The position numbers and the translations under genes are program-made. 64,000 nucleotides of DNA from Hyperoodon ampullatus (Eukaryota > Chordata > Mammalia > Artiodactyla > Ziphiidae): contig OX457070.1 of the NCBI GenBank assembly GCA_949752795.1, positions 26,312,588 to 26,376,587 of the forward strand, in the 5' to 3' direction. The stretch's first letter is position 1, and each line of letters opens with the position of its first letter. This document shows positions 35,171 to 47,235 of the stretch, one piece after another. Below the pieces are notes generated by a model. It did no database searches. It saw only the letters and a list, made by a program, of their open reading frames with translations, and was not told where the DNA came from.

Positions 35171-35924
35171 CATAGAAAACAGATGTGGGAGGGAGGGCAA
35201 AGGACAGGAGGAAATGTAGCTTGAAGAGTCAGGCAAATATATTTGAAGTGCCTGTCTGGAAGGGTTATGATATTGCAGAGGGAAGCAATGAGTGGAAATT
35301 ACACAAAGGACCACTCTTTCAAAGCAAGAACTGTCCCTAACGGACTAGAGGGGCCCAGGGAGGCGGTGAACACATCCAGCCCTGGGGAGGAAGAGGAAGT
35401 AGGAGGGTCCTCTCTGTAACCCTCACATCAAACTGCAGTGGGTGGGGATGGGTGGTCTCATCTTCCAGAGGAGAAAACACCTCTAGGTAACCAAGACCTC
35501 AGTGTCTTCAGAGTTTCTGCTCTTTTCTCAACTGCAGACAGCTAGCAGAGCCCACCCTTTCTCCTAGGGCCAAGTGACCTGCAGGGGAGCCCTTCCTGGC
35601 CTCAATGCCCTCTTGCAGCTGCAATCCCGGGCCAGCAGGAAGCCTGACCTTGCCAAACTATGAGGGCCAGGGCAGGAGGAAGGAGAGCGGGAGTAGCCCA
35701 TCTGAGTTCTCTTTTGCCCTTTCCTGGAGCCTTGCTACTCCATGGGGGAGGCAGAGGGAGGCAGGAGGGAAGAGGCGGTCTGGTCATGTTGAAGAGCTAA
35801 GAAACAGATGAAACAGAACCATAAAAGGACAGTGACAAATATGTTAGTTGTGGTTTGGTAAAGATATCTTCATTTGCAAAGCCCCTGGGGAATCCATTCT
35901 CAGGGGCTTCATCCTGACTCTATA
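35171..35924. other. Intergenic stretch, GC content rising
   Basis: No gene or repeat recognised. C- and G-rich tracts near 35,580-35,780 do not show splice-supported exons. Confidence 0.45.
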
Positions 35925-36040
35925 TCTTGGGTAAGTCTGTTAACCTTTTTTGTACCTCAGTTTCTTCATCTGTAAAATGGGTATGACAACATTTCCTGCT
36001 TTGTTGACTTTAGATGATGTAGTGCTTAGGTGACCAACAA
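35925..36040 (+). repeat. MIR SINE fragment
   Basis: 'ttcatctgtaaaatgggtat' is the conserved MIR core in plus orientation. Confidence 0.7.
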
Positions 36041-36061
36041 GCTAGGTGTGAGGGCAGAGTA

Positions 36062-36275
36062 CCAGAGGCAGTAGAGTCACTCAGACCTGAGTTCAAGTCC
36101 ACTCTCTGCAATTTTCCAGTTAGAAACTTGGGGAAAATCACCCAAACTTTAGCTGCTTTAGCTTCCTCATCCGTGAAGCTGAGAGTAGCAACAGCACCTG
36201 CCTTAAATGGTTGTCTTCAGGGGTAAATGAGGTAGTACATATAAAGTAGATGTGATGCTAGGACCAGGATTCCAC
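36062..36275 (+). repeat. MIR SINE
   Basis: 'gacctgagttcaagtcc' (B-box region) through 'cttcctcatccgtgaagctg' to 'gtaaatgaggtagtacat' follows MIR order. Confidence 0.7.
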
Positions 36276-36310
36276 AGCCCACAGGTTTAACCATTACAGT
36301 ACAGTTGCCT

Positions 36311-36519
36311 CACAATCATAATGCATATAAAACAACATATAGTGTAGAGAAAAGACTGGAAAGCCATACAACAAATTGTTAACAGTGTTTATTTCTGAAC
36401 AGTGAGATTCTAATCTATCACAATCATAATGCGTATAAAACAACATATAGTGTAAAGACTGGAAAGCAATACAACAAATTGTTAACTGTTTATTTCTGAA
36501 CAGTGAGATTCTAACCTAT
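36311..36519. repeat. Tandem duplication, two about 105-bp units
   Basis: Copy 1 is 36,311-36,418 and copy 2 is 36,419-36,519. Both start 'cacaatcataatgc' and end 'agtgagattctaa(t/c)ctat'. They differ by a few substitutions and two small gaps (after 'gtgta' and after 'gttaac'). The duplicated text resembles an old LINE 3' region that continues to about 36,560. Confidence 0.93.
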
Positions 36520-36646
36520 TTTTATTTCCTTCTTTATATTTTTCTGTATTTTCCAAATAACTTATAATCAGAAAAAAAACGATATATGATGTTCAGATGC
36601 TTTGAGATCATTTGTGATGGTTTCCACTGCGTTAAAATCTTTGACA

Positions 36647-36858
36647 GGGGCTTCCCTGGTGGCGCAGTTGTTGAGAGTCCGCCTGCCGATGCAGGGGCCA
36701 CGGTTCGTGCCCCGGTCCGGGACGATCCCACATGCCGCGGAGCGGCTGGGCCCGTGAGCCATGGCCGCTGAGCCTGCGCGTGCGGAGCCTGTGCTCCGCA
36801 ACGGGAGAGGCCACAACAGTGAGAGGCCCGCGTAACGCAAAAAAAAAAAAAAAAAAAA
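36647..36858 (+). mobile_element. CHR-type SINE, short form
   Basis: 'aaaatctttg' flanks it at 36,634-36,643 and 36,859-36,868. The body is nearly complete. It is the last SINE upstream of RAB11FIP5, about 2.1 kb before the start codon. Confidence 0.9.
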
Positions 36859-36869
36859 AAAATCTTTGG

Positions 36870-37060
36870 AAATATTTTCTCATGTAATCTTCTCAGCAAC
36901 TGTTTAAAGTAGGAATCATTATCCCCATTTTCTAGATCAGGAAACAAGGCTGAGAGGTTAGAGAGCTGACTTAATCTTCAGGTCTTATTGCTGCTAAGTG
37001 GCAGAGAGCCAAGATCCATAGGCAGATCTGTCTGTCTCCAAAGCCAGGTGCTGTCCACAG
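36870..37060 (-). repeat. MIR SINE
   Basis: 'attatccccattttctagatc', 'gctgctaagtggcagag' and 'tccaaagccaggtgctgtcc' are reversed MIR landmarks. Confidence 0.7.
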
Positions 37061-37674
37061 GGATGCTGGGCTATGGGGCTGTGTGGAGAACTCCTCCACC
37101 CCATTTTGATCACAGTTAAGGTGGAAGGTTGTTAGGATTGAGCCTTGGTGCTTATGCTCCCATGAGTCTCAGGTGCCCGGTATACAACCATATTCCTGGT
37201 AGAGGACATGGCCCGGAAAGTGGGATTTTTGGCATCCTCCTTTCACAGCATAAAAAGTCAAGAGGTACTGTGGAGTCTCCCCAAGAAGAAATAAAGGTTT
37301 CCACTATCAAGGTATCCAATAGAGGAACTAAAAAAAAGCGTAACTACATAAGATTGAGGGAGAGAAGTGGGTGTGAGCTAAATCATTATCTATCATAGGA
37401 AGAAGACAATAGATAATGGCCAGTCCTGATAACTCTAGATATAGTTATGTAAGCATTTTATGTAGAAATATGGAGGTAACTACCAGGCCTGAAAACACAA
37501 ATGGCTATAAGTGGCTATCCCTGGAATGAGGGGTGGAAAGGGAATTTTTTGCTTTTCATCATAAGCGTTTCTGTTCCATTTGATTTTTTTCCTTTATTTT
37601 ATTATTTTGTTTTTAGCTGTGTGTTACATGTTTTCTAAAAAAATACTATTTTTAATACAGGTTCTGAAAGTTAA
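37061..37674. other. Intergenic stretch, unassigned
   Basis: No gene. Some text at about 37,430-37,600 resembles old LINE 3' sequence. Confidence 0.4.
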
Positions 37675-37900
37675 AAAGTACAGACTTTGGGGTCATCTGT
37701 GTGGATTCACATCCCACCTCTGCCAGTTACGGATCTTGGGCAGGTCAACTTCCCTAAGCTGCGACTTTACCTTCCTGAAAATAAGGATAAAAACCATACT
37801 TACCCCAGAGGGTTGTTTTGGGGATAAAATGAGGTAACGCATGTAAAGCACACGGACCAGCATTGGCTGAAATTCAGCATCAGTAATTATTAACCATTGT
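37675..37900 (+). repeat. MIR SINE
   Basis: 'cagactttggggtcatctg', 'cacctctgccagttacgg' and 'agggttgttttggggataaa' occur in MIR order. A short second MIR-like tail ('gcacatagtaggcactt') follows at about 37,945. Confidence 0.72.
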
Positions 37901-38738
37901 TATCATTATTAATAATAAACCAAGCGTGCAAGTAATACCCAGGGCTTTGCACATAGTAGGCACTTAATGAGTGTATGTAATTGTTTAAAATCTCCACCAG
38001 AGCCTATAATTTCCCCCAACTCGTGACGCATAAGCCCCAGCGGTCCGAGTGAACACTTAAATACTGATGTGGTTACTCATTTGTTCATCACTCTGTTCTC
38101 CGCCGCAGTGTCCGCAGAGGGCAAGCCCAGCTCCCTGGACTCCCGCGCCAGGTTCTGGCTGCACACGTGATTCCTCCCGCGCGCGGAGGTGGGAGACAGC
38201 GGCAGCTCACCCGCTTTCAGGTCGCTGATGTGGGGCCATCACGTGGCGCAGAGTGAATCACTTCTGGCTTCACGCAGGCATCTTCCCAGGCAGGGGCGGG
38301 CTGGAGGAGGGGGAGTGCCGCTCGAGACTGGGGAGCAGCCCGGGTCCGCATCGCTCCCACTTGCCAGCGCCAAGGGGATGGCCATGCCGGGAGGGACGGG
38401 GCGGGGCAGTTTTAGGGCTACAGCTTTCCGGAGCAGGGACGTCTTGAAGGACGACTTGGGATTGGCCGGGAGACGCGGAGCGGGCATTTCATACCCGGCC
38501 GAGGGTGCCGCGCTGCCCGCAGGCGAGGCGGCGTTTCCTGGGGGCCAACGCGGGAGCCCCCCTCCCCCCGCAGAGGCCTTGCGCCCCGCCCACGGTCCTC
38601 GCGGCGCTCAGCTACCCTCCAGCTCCAGGCTGGTGTGCAGCAAACGGGGCGAAGGCGTGCGGGCCACCGTCCCCAAGCTCTGCCGCACCTCCGCGCGGGT
38701 ACGGGTTAGGTCGCGAGTCGCGGGACGCCGGCCGCTAG

Positions 38739-38767
38739 GCGGGGCGGGAGGCGGGGCGCTGACGTCG
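38739..38767 (+). promoter_or_regulatory. GC boxes and CRE-like site
   Basis: 'ggggcggg' (SP1-type) at 38,741-38,748 and a second 'ggcggggc' at once after it are followed by 'tgacgtcg' at 38,760-38,767. The last is one base from the palindromic CRE 'tgacgtca'. They lie about 205 bp before the start codon, a plausible core-promoter position. Function is inferred. Confidence 0.5.
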
Positions 38768-38969
38768 CGGCGCGGCCGGCGGCCGGGAGGCGGGGAGGCA
38801 GCGGCCGGCTCGGCCCAGCCCAGCCCGCAGCTGCGGCGGCCGAGCCTGTGGGCGGCGGCGGCGCTCCGAGCCGGCTCCTGACCACCCTCCGCCGCTGCCC
38901 AGTTTCTCACTTGGTCCGGGTGTCCACGCCTGGTTCGGCCAGCCCTCACCCGTCGCCGCTTCCCCCGCC

Positions 38970-39400
38970 ATGGCCCTGGTACGGGGCGCCGAGACGGCGG
39001 CTGGGCCCTCCCGCTGGCTACCCACGCACGTCCAGGTGACGGTGCTGCGGGCCCGCGGGCTGCGGGGCAAGAGCTCGGGCGCGGGCAGCACCAGCGACGC
39101 GTATACGGTGATCCAGGTGGGCCGTGAGAAGTACAGCACGTCGGTGGTAGAGAAGACGCTGGGATGCCCCGAGTGGCGCGAAGAGTGCTCCTTCGAGCTG
39201 CCGCCCGGCGCCCTGGACGGCCTGCTGCGGGCGCAGGAGACCGACGCGGGCCCGGCGCCCTGGGCCACGGGCTCCGCCGCCGCCTGCCAGCTAGTGCTTA
39301 CCACCATGCACCGCTCGCTCATCGGCGTCGACAAGTTCCTGGGCCAGGCCGTGGTGGCGCTGGACGAGGTCTTCGGCGCAGGCCGCGCCCAGCACACACA
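38970..39400 (+). CDS. RAB11FIP5: RAB11FIP5 coding exon 1 (residues 1-143), C2 domain
   Basis: Rab11-FIP5 (Rip11/Gaf-1) is a class I Rab11 family-interacting protein that links Rab11 to recycling-endosome and apical membrane traffic. The exon starts with 'MALVRGAETAAGPSRW' and encodes almost the whole N-terminal C2 domain (about residues 16-143: 'HVQVTVLRARGLRGKSSG', 'DAYTVIQVG', 'GCPEWREECSFELP', 'LIGVDKFLGQAVVALDEVF'). In class I FIPs this domain binds acidic phospholipids and steers the protein to membranes. The start ATG lies in a strong Kozak setting (ccgccATGgcc) and agrees with the family's N-terminus. The exon ends after 'CA' of a Gln codon at a perfect donor (CA|gtgagt), phase 2. Identification is from recognition of the very conserved protein. 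Confidence 0.97.
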
Positions 39401-41599
39401 GTGAGTGAGGGGCGCGGGGGAGCGGAAACAGTTAAGGGCCTCTTGGGGCGTGGCTGGGGAGACGCAGGACCCCGAACCTCGCCCTGGGCGGTGCGCCCTT
39501 TTGCCTAGCGCTCAAGGGCATAAACCGACAAGTTGGTTCTTCGCATATCGGGGTCTCCTTCCGATCCCCAAATGTGCGCTGGGCTGTGCTTGGCCGCTGG
39601 TGTGTCCTTGGAAGGCCGGGGGGAGGTGAGAATGGTGGCCTACTGTTAGGAGTAGATTGTCAAGTAAAGTTAGGAGTGGGATCCAGAGACTCTTGGACTG
39701 TGGGAACCTCAAGAAGGAAAATCTTGGGGCCATTCCCAGGGCCTCCGGACCTGTTTCACTTTCCTCGAAGGGGAGGGGAACTGCCTTCGGGCGCCTGTTC
39801 CACACCAGGCCCGAAGGGGAATGGGGAGGCCCTGTCTCGCCCTGTGAGGGAAAGAAGGTGCAGGGTTGTCCTCGAGGAGGGCAGAGGTTGAACGGAGGCG
39901 CCCCACCAAATCTAGAGACTGCAGAGGGCATCTGCTTCTTGCCTGGTACTCGGATGGCCTCTGTTGATTGAGACGCCCCCTCTTCTTCCCTTCTGTGTCT
40001 CTGGTTTGAGAACAGGAGACCCTCTCAGTAAAGGAAGGAAACGCTTTAATCAGGCTTCAAGCATCTTGCCTGAGGTGGAGGCAGCACGTGCTTAATGGAC
40101 AGCAGGAGACAAACTCTCAGTCACTTAAACCTAGAAGGGCCAGAGGGTTTACCAGTGGGTTTTTAAAAATCATTTATTTTGGCAGCGTTTAACTTTCCCT
40201 GTGTTAAGATCAAGGCTTCAGGCTTGGAGCCTCATTTCCTGTTTTGGGCTTGGGCAGGATCCGGAAGCCTGTCCGCGGGGCTGACAACCTGCCGTGGGTC
40301 ACTCAAGTGGTTAACTAGGGTGACGCCACCCCTAGGCCCATGGGCCCTGGATGGGGAGGGTAAGGGGTTGGGGACAGTTGCTGGAAAGGTTTACCCAAGT
40401 GGAATGGCATCCAACTGAGTAAATCTAGGAAGGCTTGCTGGAGAAGGATGAGCCTGGTACAGACCCAAATGAAAGCAGGATTTGGATAGAAAAGGATCTG
40501 ACCTTGAACATTTCAAAAATGTGGGTAGAGAAGGCCTTCATGGCTCTTTGCAGCCTGGGATGGGAAACGGGTTAGCACAGGGCAGGTTTGGGCAGGGCTG
40601 TGACTTAGCTCCATCTCCCCCTCCTCTGGCCTTCTCTCCTTCCCTCATGACTTGCTGTTTGGTTGCTGGGTGTGGATCATGTGGTATAGTTTGGCCCTTG
40701 TTTTGTTTTTTTCCTCCCCTTTTCTGTCCTTTCCCTCTTGCCTGGCTCAGGGAGCCCAAGGGGGTGGGGGTGAGGCAGAAAGCTCTTCTCTGGCTCTCGT
40801 AGTCCTTTCTTCTTCTGAAGAGGCTCCTGTCCCCAAATTCATTCCACCCCTTTCTTTCTCAGTCCTTCAGTCTCCATCTCTCAGCTAATCTGACCCGACT
40901 GGTAGATAATACATCTCGGGCTGGGGTGGGGGGCACTAGAGGGGAGACTAAGGGGCAGACAGAAAAAGTCTCAGCTTGTGGGGAGTGGCTTCTGTGAGGT
41001 CAGTGACTTGCGCGGGGTGGGGGAGGGGCTTTGATTTTTTTTCAGTTCCTGCTCTTGCTTTCTTCTTGGCCTCTGGATCTTCCTTAACTGAGCTATGTCT
41101 GTCGGCCCATGTGCGCCTGTTTGCAGCCAAGGACAGTCCCCTTGATCTGAATGGGAGCCTTAATTTACTTTATAGAAGTCATCTTTTCCACCAGGATCTT
41201 TCCACACCCACCTGGCTGCCTTTCCTCTGATGCATTGACCTGGGTTATTTATAGAACCTGGAGGGGGCAGGAGGAGGGGGACTTGTAGTGGGCAGCGGAA
41301 AAGTCTGTGAAATCAGCCTGATCTTTTAGTTTACTGGACCAAACAGCATGCCCACCTTCAGAGGGTGAGGGCTGCTGCCCCCACTCCGGTTTGCACCTTC
41401 CACCTCTGGCTCTCATGGCCACCCTTGGTGGCCTTTCCTGGAGCACCTTGGCGTGAGCTGTTAAGATAGTGAGTCTGCACATTTTCCAGTGGGGAGAGGA
41501 CTCGGGTGTGCCCTCCTCAGCTTTGGATAATGGTGGCAGAGAACTCCAGGAGAGCACATGATAGCCCTGTGTTGCCCAGACAGAACTCCATTGAGGAAA

Positions 41600-41830
41600 G
41601 GCAGTCTCACGGTTAAGCGGAGGGGCCTGCGGAGTTGCAGATTCCCTTCCAAACCTGCCACCTTGTGGCCAGTCAAGTAAACTCTTGGTGCCTCAGTTTT
41701 CTCATCTGTAAAATGGGGCTAATTTATACCTTGACAGGATTGATGTAATGGATGAAATGAGTATGTAATTAGAGCATCTAGTGCAGTTCCTGGATATGGC
41801 TTGTGGTCAGTGAACAGCAGTGATGGTGGA
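41600..41830 (+). repeat. MIR SINE
   Basis: 'tttctcatctgtaaaatggg' core and 'gcatctagtgcagttcctgg' tail are in plus orientation. Confidence 0.72.
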
Positions 41831-42129
41831 GGGAGGTTTTAGTAGCCTGGTAGCTGTGACCTGGGAGATGTCCCCTGTCTCCGAGGAGCCTCTCATGTGA
41901 TAGGAGGAGGTAATACAGAACTTAGCATAGTCCTGGAAAGCCCCAGGACTATGGTGGCCGGGTACTCACAGAAGTATGAGAGCTCTTCATGAAATGAGCT
42001 GGCCCTTCACAGCCCTCCACTACTCTCTTTGCTGCCAGAGGCTTGAGAATTAGGGCTAGTCTTGTGAGACCTCTGCAGTTCTGAAGCCACGCTCAGATCA
42101 GCTTGCAGCTCTGCAGCTGTCCTCCGTGG

Positions 42130-42340
42130 CAGGGCAACATAGTGTTTAAGAATGTGGAGACTGAGGTTTCACTCTCAGTTCTATCACTTATTAGCAGGCA
42201 AGTTACTTAACCTGCTTCCTCATTTCTCAAAAGGTAACACATGATAACAATCATAGAGTTGTACAAATTAAATAAGACAGCATCTCTAAAAGCCTTAGTA
42301 TCATTTTAGACACATAACAAGCTTTCAAGATATTAGTGTG
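42130..42340 (+). repeat. MIR SINE
   Basis: 'aacatagtgtttaagaatgt' (A-box end), 'agttacttaacctgcttcc' and 'gacacataacaagctttc' follow MIR order. Confidence 0.7.
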
Positions 42341-42600
42341 GGTTACTCTCAGGGCCCTCCTTATGTGAGGGTGGTGATGATGGGGGCTGGGGTTCTAGGT
42401 GCCTCAACAGCCCCCAAAGCTCCTTTGTTAGTGGGGTGCTCTTTGAGGTGAGGGATTTCACTGGAGGCTTCCAACTGATTGAAGAGAAAATTGTCAAAAC
42501 AACATGTAATGTAATACACAAGGAAACTAATTATAACCGTCTCCCCTCAGTAAAGCCATACATGGATCATCATGGGTCTTAAAATCCCAATAGCTGCTTC

Positions 42601-42724
42601 TTTCTTTATTTATTTGGCCATGCTGTGCTGCTTGCAGGATCTTAGTTCCCCAACCAGGGATCAAACCCGGGCCCCTGCAGTGAAAGCGCCGAGTCCTAAC
42701 CACTGGACCGCCTGGGAATTCCCT
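42601..42724 (-). mobile_element. CHR-type SINE, short tRNA-like variant
   Basis: Plus text 'ttggccatgctgtgctgc' to 'ggaccgcctgggaattccc'. It is the same variant as 7235-7391. The TSD is unclear. Confidence 0.82.
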
Positions 42725-44815
42725 CTTTAGCTTCTTTAGATGCGTCCTTTCTGGTTTTTACTTCAGCACCATCCATAGTACTCCCCAGTGCGTGCTCGTG
42801 TGGAGTAAAATGATCCCTTCTGTATATAGCCCCCTTCCTGGGCCTGTTGGATGGATGGTTAGAGTCTGGCCCCTTGGGAAGGCCAAGTCTGTGGGCTCAG
42901 TTTGGATTAAAACGTGACCATGGGCAGGCTGAAAGTGTGGCCCCCTAAGAGGCTCTGTCAGCCCTGGTCTGACGTGTCTCATTGATTTTAGGAGGGCCTA
43001 TGGGAGGCCTGTGGCTGAGGAGGACTTAGGTTGGAGACCAGAGCTTTCTGCCTGGCTGGTGGTGGTGGCCTGAGACCTCGAGGAGGGTGGGCTTGGGGGC
43101 AATGGGAGAGGCAACTGAGGCAAATGCAGCCTGCTGGCCTAAGGTAGACCTAAGGTGGGCATGGTCTTTGAGGGCTTCCATCTGTCCCTTAGCCTCCAGA
43201 TGGCCTGTGCATTACTGTTGTAGGTAGATGGTGCATGACCCACAGCCTTATCATGTTTCCGGATGTGACTGCACCCCAGGAAGCAGCTGAGGCCACGAGG
43301 GTCCTTGGCTTTGGCTTCTGCTCCAACCCCCGACCTGGCTGCTGGGCAAGTCTGCTTTGGCCGCCGGGAAGGGTGTGGCTGTACTTAAAAGCAGTAGTTA
43401 GGACGGAGGCTGCATCTCCCTGAGTTATGGGGCAGTTTTTATCTGGGGTTGATTGAGCAGCAGCGTCTGGGGAGTGGGGAGTGACTCTTCCGTCAGACTG
43501 AGCGGCTTCCCCTTCCCTCTGCATCTGGCCCCGTTCTCCCCTCCCTGCAGGCAGCCAGGGACAGGCGCAGCTCAGCAGAGCTCCATCCTAGCGACCTTGA
43601 GGGCTGTCCCTTTCTTCTGATGGGGGCTGTCTACCCTCTTTTTATTGCTGCCACCCTGGTGCTGTGACGCGCTCTCCAGCGATGCGAAACAGGCTGGTCT
43701 GGCCTCGTCCAGATGTTTCCCCTGCCCTTCCCACCCTGTGCTGGGACAGATAATTAACACAATGACAGGAGCTCTGTGTGCTCTCTGGGAATCAGTACCC
43801 TATTTTTTCCTGTGCGGGGCAACCTCTGCAAAATAGTGTGGTCATGAAGAAGCTTTGCCCTTCCCCACAGCCAAGTAATAAAAATAAGTCCGCGATGTGG
43901 GTCCTTTATGCACCTGGCAGTCCTGTTAAGGAAGAGTCTGATGGCTTTGCCCTTACTGAGTTGGCCTGTGGGGGTGGCCCTGGGCCCCGGTCTCTCTGCA
44001 GTGAGCAGAATAAGCAAGTTCAGCTCCCAGGAAGCAGCGCTACAGGGAGGGGCTTTGTCACGGGGCCACCTTGACCTTCAGCTGACCCTGGGTGTGGCGA
44101 GGGGAAGCACAGCCCTTAATCATGGAATTCTTAGGTCAGAACTGGAAGAGGGCTTAGAAGTGTGGAAATTGAGGCTGGGGAGGGAGAGTGACAGGCTCTC
44201 AGCTACTCAGCAGTTAGGGAGGGTGGGGCTCTGTGTGGTTTCTCTTAGGCCCTGACAGCCTGAAGAGCTGTCAGATTTGGGATAAGGAAGAGATGGCATT
44301 TGGGAACCCGAGTGCATCCCAAGGTTTCTGTGGAAGTGCCTGAGAGGTTTTAGGGAGAGAGGGACATTTCAGCTGGGACAGGGAGGGAGCCTTGGGGCTT
44401 CTCTGAGACCTGGAGGGACGTCTAATCCACAGGCCTTTCTGCCTGGGCAGAGGCCGAGGGAGGCCACTGGTTGGGTGGGAAGTTCAAAGGAGGGGAGGAC
44501 ATGGACACAGCAGCCCGCATGCCCAGAGGGTGCAGTCTTATTAGGAGGACGGACCCCCACGTTTGGAGGAAGGGCCATAGCCAGCTGCCGTATTTTGGGG
44601 CCTAGCCAGGGAGCACTGGAGATGTTCAGAGCAGACGGAAGCCCTGCGCTCAGCTCTGGTCAGGGAAGGCCTCCCTGAGGAGTAGATGTACACCGGACCT
44701 GTCAGGCTGGCCATCAGAGATCCCGGTCTGCCACCCCACCTTCTCTGATTTCCCATATGGACAGCGTGTAGCACTCCTTTTTGGAGGATTGTCATTGCCT
44801 TGTTTGTCTAGCATA

Positions 44816-45262
44816 TCATTTATTAAGCTCTTTTTAGGTGCTGGCACTGTCCTAAGGATTTGACTTACATCAGCTTATAGCAAGCCCTTGAGGTGTAGGT
44901 ACTGTTACTGTGTTTAACGAGTGAAGTAACTGAGGCACATAGAGGTGAAGTGACTTTTTTTTTTAAAGATTTTTTCTTTTGATGTGGACCGTTTTTAAAG
45001 TCTTTATTGAATTTGTTACAGTATTGCTTCTGTGTTATGTTTTGGTTTCTTGGCCGCAGGGCATGTGGGATCTTAGCTCCCCGACCAGGGATTGAACCTG
45101 CACCCCCTTTGTTGGAAGGCAAAGTCCTATCCACTGGACCACCAGGGAAGCCCTAAAGTGGCTTTTCTAAAGGCACACAGTACATGGCAGTCAGGATTTG
45201 TACTGAGACAGCCTGGCTCCTGATTCTGTGCTCTTTGCCACCGTGCTGTAACACCCATCTGA
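44816..45262 (-). repeat. MIR SINE interrupted by a CHR SINE
   Basis: Reversed MIR text 'tcatttattaagctctttt' to 'aactgaggcacatagagg' continues after the SINE with 'ggcacacagtacatggcag' and 'cctgattctgtgctctttgcc'. The CHR SINE at 44,959-45,153 is younger. Confidence 0.75.
44959..45153 (-). mobile_element. CHR-type SINE with extended tail
   Basis: The reverse-complement body includes 'tttgttacagtattgcttctg', shared with the SINE at 5609-5799. The TSD is imperfect, 'aagtgactttt' (44,948-44,958) against 'aagtggctttt' (45,156-45,166). It sits inside a MIR. Confidence 0.88.
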
Positions 45263-46781
45263 GTCTTCTCCCATGTTTCCCAGGATTCAGCTTTGCATGG
45301 AAGTTGGTGCTCAGCAGCTACCCTCCTTAGGGTTCCTCTCTCCTCCCCAAAGCCTATCTCTTTGGTTAGGCTTGGGGGCTCTGGAAGCATGACCTGCTTC
45401 TCCTGTGTGAGGCCTTGGCTGGTAGGGGTAAGTGCATTTAGTCTGCAGCTCCGTGTCTGGTCATATCTTTCTCAGGGGATGGGGGTGTTGCCTGGTACAT
45501 TGGGAAAGAGGGTATCACTGCCACTAGACTGTCTCACAGGAGCCGGGGGAGGCCTGGAAAGCTCTGCCTTGGCCCCGGGCACCGCCCCCCCCACCCCAGA
45601 GAGGTTTGCTCCCATTGACTTGTACAGTAGAGCTGGGCTTGGGATCATCAACAGATATAAGACTTCCTGACCTTTCCTAAGAAATCACATGCTTGTTTTA
45701 CTGTGACAGAACACTCTGAGCCATCCATTCTTCCTCCTACAGTCATGCAGTGGTTTGCTTTTTTTTTTTCCCCCTTTCTTTTGTTCAACATCTAGGAAGC
45801 AATTACTGGGCAACCACTGTGCCTAGGTCAGGGCTTTGGAGGAAACATAAGAAAGAAGATATATAGCCCTTTCCGTAGAAGGGCAAAAATATGTTTGAGA
45901 CAAGACTTAACACAAGAAGGATAATTAACCAACAAAGCAGCATATACAAAATATGAGAGAAGGAAAGGGTCAGAGGAAGGACCAACTCACCAGGGTTGGA
46001 GTGATCAGGGTGGGCTGCCTGTAGGAGGCTGGACCTTGAATGACAGGTGGGGCGTGGTGGGGGCTGGGTGAGTTTCTGGGAGGGAGACCCAGAAGGGAGG
46101 GAAGGAAGGGAAGGTGAATGTGGTGGGGCTGAGCCAAGAGAGGGAGTGGAGGGGAGCCAAGCTTAGTTTCCTATGTGCCTCTCTCAGCAAAACAACCTGG
46201 CTTTCTTTACTTCTTATTTCTTTTTGAGTAGTTTACCTGGTTCAAAATTCTAAAGATACATACGGTACACAGTGAAAAATCTCCCTTGTCCCGACCTTGA
46301 GTCACCCAGCTCCTCTCTTCAGAAGCAGTCAACATTACCAGTTCTCATATGCTTTTAAAAGCCAACGCGTTATAGATTTCTTCTCCCTCTCCCATTGTGT
46401 TTGCACAAGTGCAGCCTTCTTCACACACACACAGGTCTGAACCTATGATGAGTCTGGCTTCCCCACACAGGGCTATTATTGCTTGTCTCCACCTGTTTCA
46501 AGTCTGAACTGAGACCCTGGCAGGAAGACAGCCACTACTTAGTTTTGTCCTCTGTGACTCAAGACCCTGTTTGGAGTGAATATGGGGTTAGGAGCAAACT
46601 GGGGAGGGGAGTTTGGTTAAGTAGAATTTCTTCCGTATTCCCTTGTCTCCCCTGGGAGAGGTCATCCTGCCGGTTTTCTCCTTTCTCTTGGGCGGGGTCA
46701 TCACTCTTTGGTCCTGGGCCACCTCGCTCCCAGGGGGCTGATGACAGCCTATAAAAGGCCCTGAGAGACAATAAACCCAAA

Positions 46782-46786
<5 letters not shown>

Positions 46787-46820
<34 letters not shown>

Positions 46821-47010
46821 GTTACGCGGGCCTCTCACTGTTGTGGCCTCCCCCGTTGCGGAGCGCAGGCTCCGGACGCGCAGGCTCAGCAGCCATGGCT
46901 CACGGGCCCAGCCGCTCTGCGGCATGTGGGATCTTCCCAGACCGGGGCACGAACCCGTGTCCCCTGCATCGGCAGGCGGACTCTCAACCACTGTGCCACC
47001 TGGAAAGCCC
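46787..47010 (-). mobile_element. CHR-type SINE, short form, very long tail
   Basis: A run of about 35 T on plus, a complete body, and an exact 14-bp TSD 'aaacccaaatcttt' (46,773-46,786 and 47,011-47,024). Long homopolymer tails shrink with age, so this is probably one of the youngest SINEs here. Confidence 0.93.
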
Positions 47011-47044
47011 AAACCCAAATCTTTACGTGTGGGTTGGCCTACTT

Positions 47045-47235
47045 TTCAGAGTGCTTTCCCAGCGTCACCTCACTTCCTTCTTCCCTGAGGGCAGGGAGGG
47101 TGACCCCCATTTTTACTGATGTCAAGACTGGGGTCTCAGGAGTGGAATGACCGATCCAAGGTCACATGATTCATTAGTGGCAGCCAGCTTTCTAACCTCC
47201 CGAGCCCAATGCTTTTTCCCTACATCATGCTTTCA
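47045..47235 (-). repeat. MIR SINE
   Basis: 'cccatttttactgatgtcaag' and 'ccgatccaaggtcacatg' through 'gagcccaatgctttttccc' are reversed MIR landmarks. Confidence 0.7.

Larger units (their letters stand above)
38160..39480 (+). promoter_or_regulatory. RAB11FIP5: CpG island with RAB11FIP5 promoter and exon 1
   Basis: From about 38,160 the sequence turns abruptly GC- and CpG-rich and stays so through exon 1 into the start of intron 1. No TATA box is visible, consistent with a dispersed CpG-island promoter. The transcription start cannot be fixed from sequence. The densest GC-box and CRE-like cluster lies at 38,739-38,767. Confidence 0.85.

Noticed and set aside
38735..39397. 220-codon minus-strand frame across RAB11FIP5 exon 1
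   Set aside because: It is the shadow of the real exon in CpG-rich sequence with few stops, and shows no domain.
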